Source: an uncultured Butyricicoccus sp.
GTDB taxonomy: Bacteria > Bacillota > Clostridia > Oscillospirales > Butyricicoccaceae
DNA length: 64,000 nucleotides
Assembly (NCBI GenBank): GCA_900547195.1
Contig: URFQ01000003.1
Coordinates: 1 to 64,000 of the forward strand
Direction: 5' to 3'
Shown here piece by piece: positions 16,567-25,510 of the stretch. The notes under the pieces are model-generated. The model worked only from the letters and a program-made list of their open reading frames with translations. It had not been told where the DNA came from and ran no database searches. The position numbers and the translations under genes were made by a program. Numbering within the stretch: position 1 is the stretch's first letter; each line of letters begins with the position of its first letter.

Positions 16567-17035
16567 GTGCTCTTCTTTCGCCTGCCGGCAACCTGATTTT
16601 GATTATTTTTGTTTGTCATATTATACTTTTTGTGTTTCGAACACAAATTCTCCCGATTTGGGCCTTTTTAGACTAGCCGTCTTCGATTAAGTTTTCGAAT
16701 GGGCAACAGAACAACTTCTCAATTTTTCTGGCTTGTAGCCACAGTCAAGCAGGATGCTGAGATTATCCTCGCAGAGCCTCATCGCTTTGGCGGCATTGAA
16801 CAGATGTCATGCGGCGTAATTTCCAACTCGAGTCCGGCCAGTGCGGATACTGCCGGCAAAAATGACGTAGGTATGCTGCGGGGTCGAATTGCCGCGCGTC
16901 ACTTCGCCATCCCGGTTCATCTTCACGATATCACCTGGAAGAGTACCGCAGAATTCGTGATCACATTTTCTTCTGAAAACTCCAAATCATCACGCCATTT
17001 ACGGTCTATTATTCAGAGGTTCCCTAGGTGTTTCT

Positions 17036-17058
17036 GCTGGCGCAAAGCCAGCTTTTTT
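17036..17058 (+). terminator. strong intrinsic terminator
   Basis: GCTGGC (17036-17041), loop GCAAA, GCCAGC (17047-17052), then TTTTTT and a further T-rich run. No intact plus-strand gene now precedes it, so it may be left over from the original end of the dpaA transcription unit. Confidence 0.8.
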
Positions 17059-17129
17059 ATTTTTGTAGGACTGTCTTTGTTTTGGGGTTTATGATCCCCC
17101 TTCCAACGGGTACAGAAGCATAAATTTCG

Positions 17130-17153
17130 CCTGTGCGGCCAAGGCCGCACAGG
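17130..17153. repeat. perfect palindrome with 11-bp arms
   Basis: CCTGTGCGGCC, two-base centre AA, then GGCCGCACAGG. It lies past the end of the ribokinase remnant on the minus strand. It may act as a transcription end without a T-run, or as a protein-binding dyad. Confidence 0.5.
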
Positions 17154-17249
17154 CTTATAGAAAAGGAATCCAGTCACACGGAGGAAAATGAGAGATAATG
17201 CTTGGGGAGGAAAACCATGCGACTAAGATCTTGTGTGGTAATACTGAGG

Positions 17250-17643
17250 TTAGCTCTCCTCCAGTTCGGAGGGCAACGGGATAGAGGGCGTAGCCCCTTT
17301 CGAAAGACAGCGATGGATGCCGCCGAAGAGGATAATGCTGCTCTGGCCGACTGCATCCACCTGAATGATGGTGTGGCCGGGCTGGGCGTTCTCCCTGCGG
17401 CTCAGCCTAGTGTTTACACCATTTATTTTCAACGTGTCCAGCAGAAGTTCGCTGTCGTTACCGAGAATGCCGGCGTGCCAGACGGGCAGTCCGGCTTTTG
17501 CCATGGCGACGGACTGATTCAGCCCCTTGCCGTCGACAGATAACTCCCGACCGCCGGAAAAGATGGTTTTACCGAGGGGCGACGATGTGGTCAAGAGAAT
17601 AGACATAATCCAGATTTATAGAATCAAAACACATGGCTTTCAT
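17250..17643 (-). pseudogene. frameshifted and truncated PfkB/ribokinase-type kinase
   Basis: A normal start (AAAAGGAGAATCTC before ATG 17643) encodes MKAMCFDSINLDYVYSLDHI, a ribokinase N-terminus. Near 17575 one extra T shifts the frame. The continuation is in the next frame: GKTIFSGGRELSVDGKGLNQ, then VAMAKAGLPVWHAGILGND and IIQVDAVGQSSIILFGG. Similarity ends around 17305 and the frame closes at 17250. The whole ATP-binding C-terminal half, including the catalytic aspartate region, is gone. Position suggests it was the last gene of the TRAP operon and phosphorylated its sugar product. It is not expected to be active. Confidence 0.85.
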
Positions 17644-17695
17644 GAGATTCTCCTTTTGGGCTTCGGGATTAGTGATTTCGTATTGGTACTCTTTC

Positions 17696-18460
17696 TTACA
17701 GAATCACGCCCATTGCCTGACGATACGCCTGGTTCCAATCAGCGGGAATATCCGCCTCAATGGTCAGCGTTCCCTGATAGCCCGCCTGTTTCAGGCTGTT
17801 CAGAAAGGCGCTGTAATCATAATCATCCTCTGCTGAGGGATACCTTCTCTCCGGGTAAGACAGAGGATAGTCAATGTGGATATGGTGAATGTAGGGCAAA
17901 TATTCCTCAATATCCCGAAACGGCTCCTCCGCCCACACCATATGACGCAGGTCGGCCATGGTGTACAGGTTGGGGGCATCTACCTTTTTGATGAGCTGCA
18001 CCGCTTGGGCAACAGTATTGATGTAGTTGGAGTATTTCGGTCCCAGCGGCTCCAAAATCAGTTTCTGACCGTTCTTTTCTGCTGTCTGTGCCATCAGACG
18101 AAGGGACTTGATGAAAATATCTTCCTTCTCCCGATCTGTCTCCGACTGCAGCCAGCGGGCTTTTCCGTTTCCAAGAATCACGGCCTTGATGCCGAGTTGG
18201 GCGGTTCTTTCGCACGCTTTCTCCAGATACGCTCTCAGGGATTCTGGATCATAACCCTCCGTGAAAAAGAGCGGTTCCGACACTGGTAGTAGTCGCGCAC
18301 CGGTCAGCACCGGCACACCGGTTCTGACCGTATGTTTTAGTTCTTCAAATGCTTCCTCGCTCAGCTTTTCGATCTCTGGAATGTCCAGCTCCACAAAATC
18401 ATAGCCTGCCTCGGAAATATGCAGATAGTCTTTGATAAATCCAAATCCGCCAATCTTCAT
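17696..18460 (-). CDS. sugar phosphate isomerase/epimerase family protein (AP endonuclease 2 fold)
   Basis: 254 residues. Motifs of the TIM-barrel fold are present: AGYDFVELDIPEIEKL in the first strands, an acidic ligand in KLILEPLGPK, TMADLRHMVW, and the HHIHIDYP strand with metal-binding histidines. It is slightly shorter than its relatives at 12439, 21670, 27046 and 35927. The gene lies 52 nt upstream of the broken ribokinase and after a terminator that follows the DctP gene, so it may be expressed less than the genes before it. Ribosome site is weak (ATAGGATTGAAAACACA). Substrate unknown; a keto-sugar or hydroxypyruvate-type substrate is possible. Confidence 0.8.
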   Translation of the reverse strand: MKIGGFGFIKDYLHISEAGYDFVELDIPEIEKLSEEAFEELKHTVRTGVPVLTGARLLPVSEPLFFTEGYDPESLRAYLEKACERTAQLGIKAVILGNGKARWLQSETDREKEDIFIKSLRLMAQTAEKNGQKLILEPLGPKYSNYINTVAQAVQLIKKVDAPNLYTMADLRHMVWAEEPFRDIEEYLPYIHHIHIDYPLSYPERRYPSAEDDYDYSAFLNSLKQAGYQGTLTIEADIPADWNQAYRQAMGVIL

Positions 18461-18559
18461 TGTGTTTTCAATCCTATTACAATAGATTTACGGTTAAGGA
18501 CACGGCATGCAGCCGTGTCTTCTTCCGCATTGTTGCCTAAGTAACTCCTTTTTGCAAAA

Positions 18560-18620
18560 AGGCCCTCATTTTGTCTTTTATCTCAATCGCTGAGATTTTT
18601 CAGAGTTTAAATGAGGGCCT
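18560..18620 (-). terminator. terminator downstream of the TRAP binding protein gene
   Basis: A perfect 12-bp inverted repeat (AGGCCCTCATTT at 18560-18571, AAATGAGGGCCT at 18609-18620) encloses an inner hairpin (ATCTCA...TGAGAT). Read on the minus strand it ends in GGGCCTTTTTG. It lies 46 nt past the DctP stop and probably limits read-through into the last two genes. A second, perfect 8-bp hairpin (GACACGGC/GCCGTGTC) is at 18500-18520. Confidence 0.7.
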
Positions 18621-18666
18621 CGTGTTCAGTTATTGTTCAGTTTGTCTGTTTTGTCAGGCATCGCGA

Positions 18667-19722
18667 TCAGTACTTTTCACGGGTAGCAACCAGCAGATCA
18701 TACAGTTCTTTCTGGCTGTCGCTTGCATTTGCAAGGAAGTCCTCCACAACGGGCTGGGTCTTCTCCATGAAGGGGGTCTTGTCCACTTTAACGATCTCGA
18801 CACCGTTCTCCTCCATGACCTTCACGCCTTCTTCGGTAGCAGCAGGCCAGATTTCGTTGTTCCACTTGTTAGAGAACTTCTCGCCAGCCTCAATGATAGC
18901 ATCTTGATTTTCGGGAGACAGCCTGTCGAACCACACCTTGCTGACGAACACTGGGTCAGGAATGGTGAAGTGCTCGGTCAGAGTGTAGTATTTGCACAGT
19001 TCATACCAGCTGTTAGCAGCGATAACGGAGGGAGTGTGATCCAAGCCATCAATGGTGCCCTGCTGCAGAGCGGTGTAGATTTCGCTGGAAGCCAGGGGGG
19101 TGGCGATAGCACCCATAGCGTTGACGGAGTTAGCCAGAACGGCATCCTCCATGCAGCGCAGTTTCAGGCCTTTCAGATCGTCAGCAGTGTTGACCGTACG
19201 AGTTTTATTCAGGACACTGCGGCTGCCGATGTCAGTCCAGGCGATGATCTTGAAGCCGTTTGCCTCCGCGTCAGCTTCCAGCATGGCCTTCACGTCTTCA
19301 TCCATGACGGTGTTAACAGCCTGGCTACCGTTCTCCCACAGATAAGGCAGGGAGAAAACGGACCACATATCGCTGAATGCAGACAGGTCGGTGGCGGCGC
19401 ACTCGGTCATCTCGATGGTGCCGGCCCTCAGGCCCTCAAAGGTGGAAGCCTTGTCACCCAGCTGGGAGGAGGGATAGAACTCCATCTTCAGGCGACCGTC
19501 GGAGCACTCTTCGATCAGCTCGGCCAGTGCGTTGGCACCGTCAGCCTGAGTGCCGGTGGCAGGATAGGTAACAGAATACTTGACGGCGATTGTATCGCCG
19601 GATCCATTAGCTGCACTGCTTCCACCGTTGGCTGCATTGCCGCTGGAAGATTTACCACAGGCGGTCAGCATGGTCACCAGCGCGAATGTGCAGGTCAGAG
19701 CAAGTATCAATTTTTTCTTCAT
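18667..19722 (-). CDS. dctP: TRAP transporter substrate-binding lipoprotein, DctP family
   Basis: Start at ATG 19722 (351 residues), preceded by GAGAAGGAGATCGAAA. The signal peptide ends in a lipobox (MLTAC), as expected for a Gram-positive TRAP receptor. Family features are LAELIEECSDGRLKMEFYPSS, DLKGLKLRCMEDAV (the conserved arginine usually binds the ligand's carboxylate) and ALQQGTIDGLDHTP. That arginine suggests an acidic solute such as a sugar acid; this is inference. The protein hands its ligand to the DctQM membrane subunits encoded immediately upstream. It is the most abundantly needed component and has its own terminator. Confidence 0.93.
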   Translation of the reverse strand: MKKKLILALTCTFALVTMLTACGKSSSGNAANGGSSAANGSGDTIAVKYSVTYPATGTQADGANALAELIEECSDGRLKMEFYPSSQLGDKASTFEGLRAGTIEMTECAATDLSAFSDMWSVFSLPYLWENGSQAVNTVMDEDVKAMLEADAEANGFKIIAWTDIGSRSVLNKTRTVNTADDLKGLKLRCMEDAVLANSVNAMGAIATPLASSEIYTALQQGTIDGLDHTPSVIAANSWYELCKYYTLTEHFTIPDPVFVSKVWFDRLSPENQDAIIEAGEKFSNKWNNEIWPAATEEGVKVMEENGVEIVKVDKTPFMEKTQPVVEDFLANASDSQKELYDLLVATREKY

Positions 19723-19814
19723 TTTCGATCTCCTTCTCACAAAAATAGCGGTTTGGGTGTGTGTGTTTATTTCTTTCGTGCGTTCAGGCACGTAATAGAT
19801 GTGATCGAGGGTTC

Positions 19815-21131
19815 TCAGACCGCCATGCCCAGAAACGAGGGAACAGCCAGAACCAGGAAGGGGACGTAGGTAATCAGCAGCAGGCAGATAAATTCTGCAA
19901 TCATGTAGGGAACCGTGCCCTTGATTGCCTTTTCAACCGGGATACCGACAATCTTGGAGGTGATGAACAGGCAGTAGCCCAGAGGAGGCGTGATGTTTCC
20001 GATGGTCAGGTTGAAGGCCATGATGATGCCGAAATGAATCAGGCTGATGCCCATGGAGCTGGCAACCGGGGCCAGAATGGGAGCCAGAATGATAACGGAG
20101 GCGCCGCCGTCCATGAACATACCCATGACCAGCAGGAGGAGGTTGACCAGGAGCAGGAACATGTACTTGTTGTTGATGACGGAGAGTATCAGGTCGTTCA
20201 CGATCACGGGCATCTGCAGCGCGGTAAGACCATAGCTGAACACCTTTGCGCAGGCGATGATCAGCAACAGAGGTGCTGCGCTGTTAACGCCCCGCAGCAG
20301 GATGGTCCAGATTTCGCTGGGCTTGAGAGACTTGATAACGAACAGGCTGACCAGCAGTGCGTACACCACGGAGATAGCACCGGCTTCGGTGGGGGTCATG
20401 ATGCCGCCCATGATGCCGCCAACAACGATCAGAGGCATGCCCAAGGGAATCAGGCCGTCCACGATGGTGGTCTTGATCTCTCCCATGGACAGCTTCTCGG
20501 TTCTTCTGGGAAAGTGAACCACGCGGTCACGGAGCAGAACCACCGCCATCAGGATCAGACCGCACAGGATGCCGGGAACCACGCCGCCCATGAACATGGT
20601 GCCGACGGAGACACCGACAGCGGTCGCGTAAACCACCATGATGATGCTGGGAGGAATAATAGGGCCGCAAGTGGAAGCACTGGCGATGACGCCCACAGCT
20701 TCTTCAACGGGATAGCCTTCTTTGGTCATAGCGGGGATCAGGATGCCGCCCATGCAGGATGCACAGGCCTGCGCAGAACCGGTGATGCCGCCGAAGAACA
20801 TGCTGGACACGATGCCTGCGTGAGCCAGACTGCCGGGAAGTCGACCGATGAGCAGTGTTGCAAACTTGATCAGTTTTTCTGTGATGCCGCCTCGGTTCAT
20901 GATCTCACCCGCCAACATGAAGAACGGGATTGCCAGAAGAGGAAGGCTGCCGATGCCGTTAAAAACGGAGTTTGCTACAGCTAGGGTTGCGATGGGAGTG
21001 TTGGTAGTGACAGCCAGAGCACCCAGGCTCAGCGTGCCGCTAAACAGCAGCGAGACATAAACCGGGATGCCTGCCAGAATAAAGCCGAAGGTCAGAATGA
21101 CCAGCAGGGCGATGATTAAGCCTACGTTCAC
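19815..21131 (-). CDS. dctM: TRAP transporter large permease, DctM family
   Basis: Start at GTG 21131 (438 residues), since GGAAGGAGGAATTATC lies directly before it; the longer frame has no site. About 12 hydrophobic segments. Family motifs include LLAIPFFMLAGEIMNRGGIT and AHAGIVSSMFFGGITGSAQA near the first third, and PPSIIMVVYATAVGVSVG. DctM is the ion-coupled transport subunit of the DctPQM complex in the cytoplasmic membrane. It starts 16 nt after the DctQ stop and is followed by DctP. Confidence 0.94.
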   Translation of the reverse strand: MNVGLIIALLVILTFGFILAGIPVYVSLLFSGTLSLGALAVTTNTPIATLAVANSVFNGIGSLPLLAIPFFMLAGEIMNRGGITEKLIKFATLLIGRLPGSLAHAGIVSSMFFGGITGSAQACASCMGGILIPAMTKEGYPVEEAVGVIASASTCGPIIPPSIIMVVYATAVGVSVGTMFMGGVVPGILCGLILMAVVLLRDRVVHFPRRTEKLSMGEIKTTIVDGLIPLGMPLIVVGGIMGGIMTPTEAGAISVVYALLVSLFVIKSLKPSEIWTILLRGVNSAAPLLLIIACAKVFSYGLTALQMPVIVNDLILSVINNKYMFLLLVNLLLLVMGMFMDGGASVIILAPILAPVASSMGISLIHFGIIMAFNLTIGNITPPLGYCLFITSKIVGIPVEKAIKGTVPYMIAEFICLLLITYVPFLVLAVPSFLGMAV

Positions 21132-21147
21132 GATAATTCCTCCTTCC

Positions 21148-21642
21148 TTATTCTTCAACGGAAACAGGATCGTCGATGACTCTGCTCTTGATAGAGCAGA
21201 GATATTCATAGATCATCAGACCGAATCCCATGGGGATGGACATGTAATAATACATTCTGGGGATGCGAAGGGCGGTACTCAGCATGGTGCCGTCTGCGGT
21301 GTACTGAGCCGTCCAGATGAGCAACAGCGTCAGGAAGACGATGGTGATCACCAGGAAGGCACCGCGTAGCGCGATGCGTGCGCCCTTGGACTTTGGCTTG
21401 TTCACCAGCATGGTGAACTCGGTGTGGCCGTTGGTGCGGACAGCTCGTGCACTTCCAAACATACCCATAGCCACCAGAAGTGCCTGATTGACTTCGTCTG
21501 CCCACAGGAAGCCGGTGTGGAAAATGTAGCGTGCAATGACACTGGCCGTTGCGATGCAGACAATTGCGGCTAGCGTGGTACCGCAAACGATATCCTCAAC
21601 CCACCGAATAATCGTATCTAAAGATGTTAATAACTTTTTCAT
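21148..21642 (-). CDS. dctQ: TRAP transporter small permease, DctQ family
   Basis: 164 residues with four transmembrane segments, the standard size for DctQ. Visible landmarks are IARYIFHTGFLWADEVNQALLV, in the usual arrangement of an aromatic first loop and a W-x-E/D-E segment, and a second helix pair near residues 85-140. It forms the membrane partner of DctM. The ribosome site is AGAGGGACGAAA. The gene sits 27 nt downstream of an IolE-like isomerase gene in the same operon. Confidence 0.9.
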   Translation of the reverse strand: MKKLLTSLDTIIRWVEDIVCGTTLAAIVCIATASVIARYIFHTGFLWADEVNQALLVAMGMFGSARAVRTNGHTEFTMLVNKPKSKGARIALRGAFLVITIVFLTLLLIWTAQYTADGTMLSTALRIPRMYYYMSIPMGFGLMIYEYLCSIKSRVIDDPVSVEE

Positions 21643-21669
21643 TTTCGTCCCTCTACAGATATGGCGGCC

Positions 21670-22635
21670 TTATGCCCACCACATTCCGGATGATTGCTCG
21701 AAAATGGCACATTCCCTCACCATGTCCACCGCATGTTGCAGTCCCTCTAGCCGGTTCATTAGACTGTCCTCATGCTCAATGCTGATGGTTCCATCGTATC
21801 CGATTTTGCGCAGTTCCGAGAAAATATCCTTCCAATACCGTGCATCGTTTCCGTAGCCCACAGTCCGGAAGATCCAGGAGCGGTGAGCTTCGTCGTTATA
21901 GTGTTTCGTGTCCAGAACGCCGTTGATGGCCTTGTTGTATTTGTCGATGCGCACATCCTTGGCGTGGACATGATAGATCATCCCCTCAAAGGCACGGATC
22001 ACAGCGACCGGATCCATTCCCTGCCAGAGCAGGTGGCTGGGGTCAAAGTTGACGCCAATTTCCGGACCGGCCGCGTCTCTGAGCCGCTTCAGCGTATCCA
22101 CATTGTAGACACAGAATCCGGGATGCAGTTCCAGTGCAATTTTATTCACACCGTATTCCTTTGCGATCTGAACGAAGTTCCTCCAGTAAGGAATCAGCAC
22201 TTTCTCCCACTGATACTTGAGAATCTCCAAGTTGTCGTCCGGCCATGCGCAGGTCACCCAATTGGGATACTTGGAGTCCTCGCAGTCTCCGGGACAGCCG
22301 GAAAAACAGGTGATCGTATCAACCCCCAGTTTTTCAGCCAGACGAACCGTGTTACACATATCCTCGTGGTGCTCCTCGGCCTTTGCGGCATTGGGATGGA
22401 CGGGATTGCCGTGGCAGGACAGTGCACTGATGGTAATGCCCTCCTTGCTGAGCGTCTCCTTGAATTCCTCCAGTGCTTCAGGTGATGCCAAGAGTCGCTC
22501 CGGGTCTACATGAGTCTTTCCAGCGAATCCACCGCAGCCGGGTTCGATCTGTTCGATGTTCATCTCACGAAAGGTTTTCAAAGCTTCTTCCAGAGGTCTG
22601 TCCTGAAGGACATTGGCTACAACGCCTATTTTCAA
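21670..22635 (-). CDS. sugar phosphate isomerase/epimerase (IolE-like TIM barrel)
   Basis: Start chosen at TTG 22635 (321 residues), because GAGGAGGAAAATGGA lies just upstream and the protein then begins with the conserved first strand (KIGVVANVL). Signature strands are IEQIEPGCGGFAGKTH, IALELHPGF, VNFDPSHLLWQG and YHVHAKDVRI, which supply acidic and histidine metal ligands. It is a paralog of the 12439-13377 product and has the same length class. The upstream Gfo/Idh gene ends 35 nt before, so dehydrogenase and isomerase are paired here just as in the first block. Substrate unknown. Confidence 0.87.
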   Translation of the reverse strand: MKIGVVANVLQDRPLEEALKTFREMNIEQIEPGCGGFAGKTHVDPERLLASPEALEEFKETLSKEGITISALSCHGNPVHPNAAKAEEHHEDMCNTVRLAEKLGVDTITCFSGCPGDCEDSKYPNWVTCAWPDDNLEILKYQWEKVLIPYWRNFVQIAKEYGVNKIALELHPGFCVYNVDTLKRLRDAAGPEIGVNFDPSHLLWQGMDPVAVIRAFEGMIYHVHAKDVRIDKYNKAINGVLDTKHYNDEAHRSWIFRTVGYGNDARYWKDIFSELRKIGYDGTISIEHEDSLMNRLEGLQHAVDMVRECAIFEQSSGMWWA

Positions 22636-22670
22636 TCCATTTTCCTCCTCTCTGCACGTACATATCTCAA

Positions 22671-23771
22671 TTAGATGGAGACCCACTTACCGGTGTGGGC
22701 ACTCTCAAACAATGCGTCACAGATTTTCATCGCGTGAAGGCCGTCCTCAAAGGTTGCGAAGGGATTGATGGGCTTTTCGCCGCGAATGGCTCCATAAATG
22801 GCTGTAAAGTTTTGTTTGAAGGCATCGGGGAAACCTTCTGCATGACCGGCGGGGTAGCTGATAACGGAGGCCGTTGCGCTGTCCACCAGAGAAGGGTCCT
22901 TGGTCAGCAGACCGTTAGGCTCGTCACGATGGCCGATGAGCAGGTCGTTGACCTTCTCGTTGTCCCATTCCAGAGACTGCTTGGTGCCGGCCACCTGAAG
23001 CACGGTCTGATTCTTCTTGCCGGAGAACACGGCGGAGAACGTAGCAGCGCCCACTGCACCGCCATCGAAGCGGAGCATGACACAGGAGAAATCCTCGGTG
23101 TCGATGTCGACTTCCTCGGGGCCGTCCTTGGTCATCTGCGTGCGCCGGGGATAAATGGTCTTGAACTCAGCAAAAACTTCTTTTACTTTCTGGCCGGTTA
23201 CATACTCAGCCAGATCAATCCAGTGGGAACCTAAATCCGCAGTGGCTCTGGTCTTGCCGCACTGATCGGACAGCAGCTTCCAGCTGAAGTCGGTCTTGTG
23301 TTGCAGCCAGTCCTGCAGATAGCCGCCCTGAACATGGTAGATATTACCCAGTTCGCCATTCTGAACCATGCGGCGCATTTGGTAAGGAATCGGATAGTAA
23401 CGATTGTGGAAGTTCAGTGCGCCGATCACTCCGCTCTCCCGGACGGCATCGACCATCTTCTGAGCCTCATCGGCGTTTCTTGCCATAGGTTTCTCACAGA
23501 CGACGTTGATACCTCTTCTGATGGCTGCCATTGCGACATCCATGTGCATACTGTTGGGTGTGCAGACGTGCACGCAGTCAGGCTTGCACTCGTCCATCAT
23601 TTCTTCGTAGTCTGCGTAGCCTGCGGGAACACCCAGTCGCTCGGCCTTTTCCTTTGCACCGAAGGAATCAGCAATGGCCACCACATCCACATAGGGGGCG
23701 CGTCTCAGTGCTTCTACATGGGCGACGCCGATGAAGCCCATGCCGACCACGGCTGCTTTTAAGCGTTCCAT
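22671..23771 (-). CDS. Gfo/Idh/MocA family oxidoreductase
   Basis: 366 residues. The N-terminus has the dinucleotide-binding glycine motif (AAVVGMGFIGVAHVEALRR), followed by VHVCTPNSMHMDVAM and the catalytic-region motif GINVVCEKPMARNADEA with the conserved EKP lysine. The C-terminal domain shows RATADLGSHWIDLAEYV, containing the usual G-x-H-x-x-D signature. Family knowledge: NAD(P)-dependent oxidation of sugar or cyclitol hydroxyls. The gene has GGGAGGTTAAACT before its ATG and a 205-nt gap on its 5' side that contains a 6-bp-stem hairpin (23814-23835). An additional start point of transcription there is possible. Confidence 0.92.
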   Translation of the reverse strand: MERLKAAVVGMGFIGVAHVEALRRAPYVDVVAIADSFGAKEKAERLGVPAGYADYEEMMDECKPDCVHVCTPNSMHMDVAMAAIRRGINVVCEKPMARNADEAQKMVDAVRESGVIGALNFHNRYYPIPYQMRRMVQNGELGNIYHVQGGYLQDWLQHKTDFSWKLLSDQCGKTRATADLGSHWIDLAEYVTGQKVKEVFAEFKTIYPRRTQMTKDGPEEVDIDTEDFSCVMLRFDGGAVGAATFSAVFSGKKNQTVLQVAGTKQSLEWDNEKVNDLLIGHRDEPNGLLTKDPSLVDSATASVISYPAGHAEGFPDAFKQNFTAIYGAIRGEKPINPFATFEDGLHAMKICDALFESAHTGKWVSI

Positions 23772-23976
23772 AGTTTAACCTCCCTCGTATAATAAGATTT
23801 ACAGATGAATTGTAGCGTGTCTATATAAGCACGCTCGGAAAATACCAGCAGGCTTCGAGATGCCCGTGGTACAATAGCTGTAGGACAGCAGGGTGAAGTT
23901 CTTAAACCTCCGGTTGAGCCGCAAGGCTGCTTCAAGGAGAGTCCATCCCCCTGATCCGGAAGCTAGCTGCATACTT

Positions 23977-24915
23977 TTAAAGCAAAATTGCGATTGCACC
24001 CATCAGGGCTGCTTCATAACCCAGAGCCGTAGGGAGAATCTTCACATCCCTCATCTGGGCGAACGTATACTGTTCAATGGACTTGCGGATGCCGGGCATC
24101 AGCAGGTCGAGGGACGCGGACACGCCGCCGCCGATGACAACGACTTCCGGGTCGAGTATATTGGCGTAGTAGGCAATGCCCTTGCCCAGATACTCACCAA
24201 CTTGGTTGAAAATCTTAATAGCGGTCTGATTGCCATCCTTGGCCAGCCTGGAGCAGGAGGCGCCGGAAGGTGCCTCTCCCAGCTGTTCAAACGCTGCTTT
24301 GAATGCCTCGTCGTTCTGTACCCGAGCTGCGATCAGCCGGTTCAGTGCAGTTCCGGATCCGTGTGCCTCAAGGCACCCCTGCTCTCCGCAGGGGCAGGCA
24401 TTGGGACTCTCGTATTCCACCTTGAGATGGCCGAACTCACCTGCGTATCCGTGTGCACCACGAATCAGCTGTCCGTCGCTTACTACGGCACCGCCCACAC
24501 CGGTGGAAACGGTCATCCAGCCAAAGCTATTGTACTTCTTTCCCAGCCCGAACCGCATCTCTCCCACAGCGCAGGAATTGACATCATTCTCGCATACAAT
24601 CTTGGAGATGTTAAGCTTTTTGGCGGCACGCTCCTTAACAGGAATATTACTCCACCCAGCGTAGACAGCTCTTACCAGAACGCCTTTCTCCCGATCTACA
24701 ATGCCGGGAAGATTGACGCCGATTCCTGCGATCTGTGCCGCAGTCAGGCCGTTCTTGCTCAGGAACTGCCGAAAGATCTCGCAGCAGACATCCAGATGCT
24801 TGAAACAGTCCCGGGTATCTGTGGGAAACTGCTGCTTCTCATAGATCCTGCCGGTGTCATCCGCAAGGGCGATGATGGTCTTGGTTCCGCCTATATCAAA
24901 AGCTCCAACATACAT
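23977..24915 (-). CDS. ROK family sugar kinase
   Basis: 312 residues. The ATP phosphate-binding motif AFDIGGTKTIIAL opens the protein; VGINLPGIVD, then VCENDVNSCAVGE give the substrate and catalytic aspartate region. The zinc motif of ROK proteins is visible as CPCGEQGCLEAHGSG near residue 165. There is no N-terminal DNA-binding domain, so this is a kinase rather than a repressor. It probably phosphorylates the sugar brought in by the TRAP system or an oxidised derivative of it. It overlaps nothing but follows the SIS gene by only 5 nt, so the two products likely act in sequence. Confidence 0.92.
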   Translation of the reverse strand: MYVGAFDIGGTKTIIALADDTGRIYEKQQFPTDTRDCFKHLDVCCEIFRQFLSKNGLTAAQIAGIGVNLPGIVDREKGVLVRAVYAGWSNIPVKERAAKKLNISKIVCENDVNSCAVGEMRFGLGKKYNSFGWMTVSTGVGGAVVSDGQLIRGAHGYAGEFGHLKVEYESPNACPCGEQGCLEAHGSGTALNRLIAARVQNDEAFKAAFEQLGEAPSGASCSRLAKDGNQTAIKIFNQVGEYLGKGIAYYANILDPEVVVIGGGVSASLDLLMPGIRKSIEQYTFAQMRDVKILPTALGYEAALMGAIAILL

Positions 24916-24920
24916 GGTCT

Positions 24921-25487
24921 TTACCCCTGCACACTCTGGATGGCTTTTTTCATATCCTGTGAGATGGCGTGCTCCAGAATCAAATGGATGTCTTCCACTA
25001 CGCCGTAGTTCTTGGAGTTGAGAACGATGGAGAGGTCGGACATACCAATGAGGCTACCGTTGTAATCGCCGACAATGCAGATGGTTTTGGCGCCGGCCTC
25101 CCTGGCGTATTTCTGAGCCTCCACCAGATTGCCGGAGCTGCCGGAGACGGACAGGGAAATCACGACATCACCCTCCTCCAAAAAGTTTTTCAGTTGCTCA
25201 ACCATGGTCTGGTCATAGGCATTATCGTTGCCGTAGGCGGTGAAGATGGATGTGTGGTCGGAAGGAGCAAAGATCTTCAGGCGCTTGGAGTCGCCGATGT
25301 TGATGCCCTTGCCGAAGTCGCAGACCCAGTGGGAAGCAGCTGCTGCACTGCCGCCATTGCCCAGAACGAATACATGCTTGCCGTTCTTGCAGGCTTCTAC
25401 CAGATAAGCTTCCAGCTTCTCGATATCCGCGCGATCGATCTGATCCAAAGTCCGCTTCAGTTCAACGGAATAATTATCAAAAAACAT
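24921..25487 (-). CDS. SIS-domain phosphosugar isomerase (GmhA-like)
   Basis: 188 residues, a single SIS domain. Visible motifs: VFVLGNGGSAAAASHWVCDF, which binds the phosphosugar, and ISLSVSGSSGNLVEAQKYA, the second ligand loop. The length and the GNGGSAA motif are close to sedoheptulose-7-phosphate isomerase (GmhA), but no heptose pathway genes are in this operon. An aldose/ketose phosphate isomerase for a catabolic sugar is more likely. The ribosome site AAGGAGGCAAAATA is strong. It precedes the ROK kinase gene by 5 nt. Confidence 0.85.
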   Translation of the reverse strand: MFFDNYSVELKRTLDQIDRADIEKLEAYLVEACKNGKHVFVLGNGGSAAAASHWVCDFGKGINIGDSKRLKIFAPSDHTSIFTAYGNDNAYDQTMVEQLKNFLEEGDVVISLSVSGSSGNLVEAQKYAREAGAKTICIVGDYNGSLIGMSDLSIVLNSKNYGVVEDIHLILEHAISQDMKKAIQSVQG

Positions 25488-25510
25488 ATTATTTTGCCTC
25501 CTTAATATTC

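Larger units (their letters stand above)
16567..17249 (+). other. 683-nt stretch without a convincing gene
   Basis: No open frame here carries a recognisable domain and a ribosome site. It holds a strong terminator at 17036-17058 and a perfect 24-bp palindrome at 17130-17153. On the minus strand, about 16690-16940, a frame-broken coding-like trace exists (for example NAAKAMRLCEDNLSILLDCG, which vaguely recalls an AraC-type C-terminus), but this is too weak to name. The stretch lies between two truncated genes and is probably deletion debris. Confidence 0.5.

Noticed and set aside
16690..16940. Minus-strand coding trace resembling an AraC-type C-terminus
   Set aside because: It is broken by a stop and a likely frameshift, and lacks the clear second helix-turn-helix motif; too weak to annotate as a gene.
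17188..17230. Short plus-strand ORF of 13 codons with a near-perfect ribosome site (ACGGAGGAAA before ATG)
   Set aside because: It encodes no recognisable leader peptide, ends within a few codons, and overlaps pseudogene debris.
23799..23999. 66-codon minus-strand frame between the ROK and Gfo/Idh genes
   Set aside because: No ribosome site at its start, no domain, and it lies in the likely leader of the Gfo/Idh gene.
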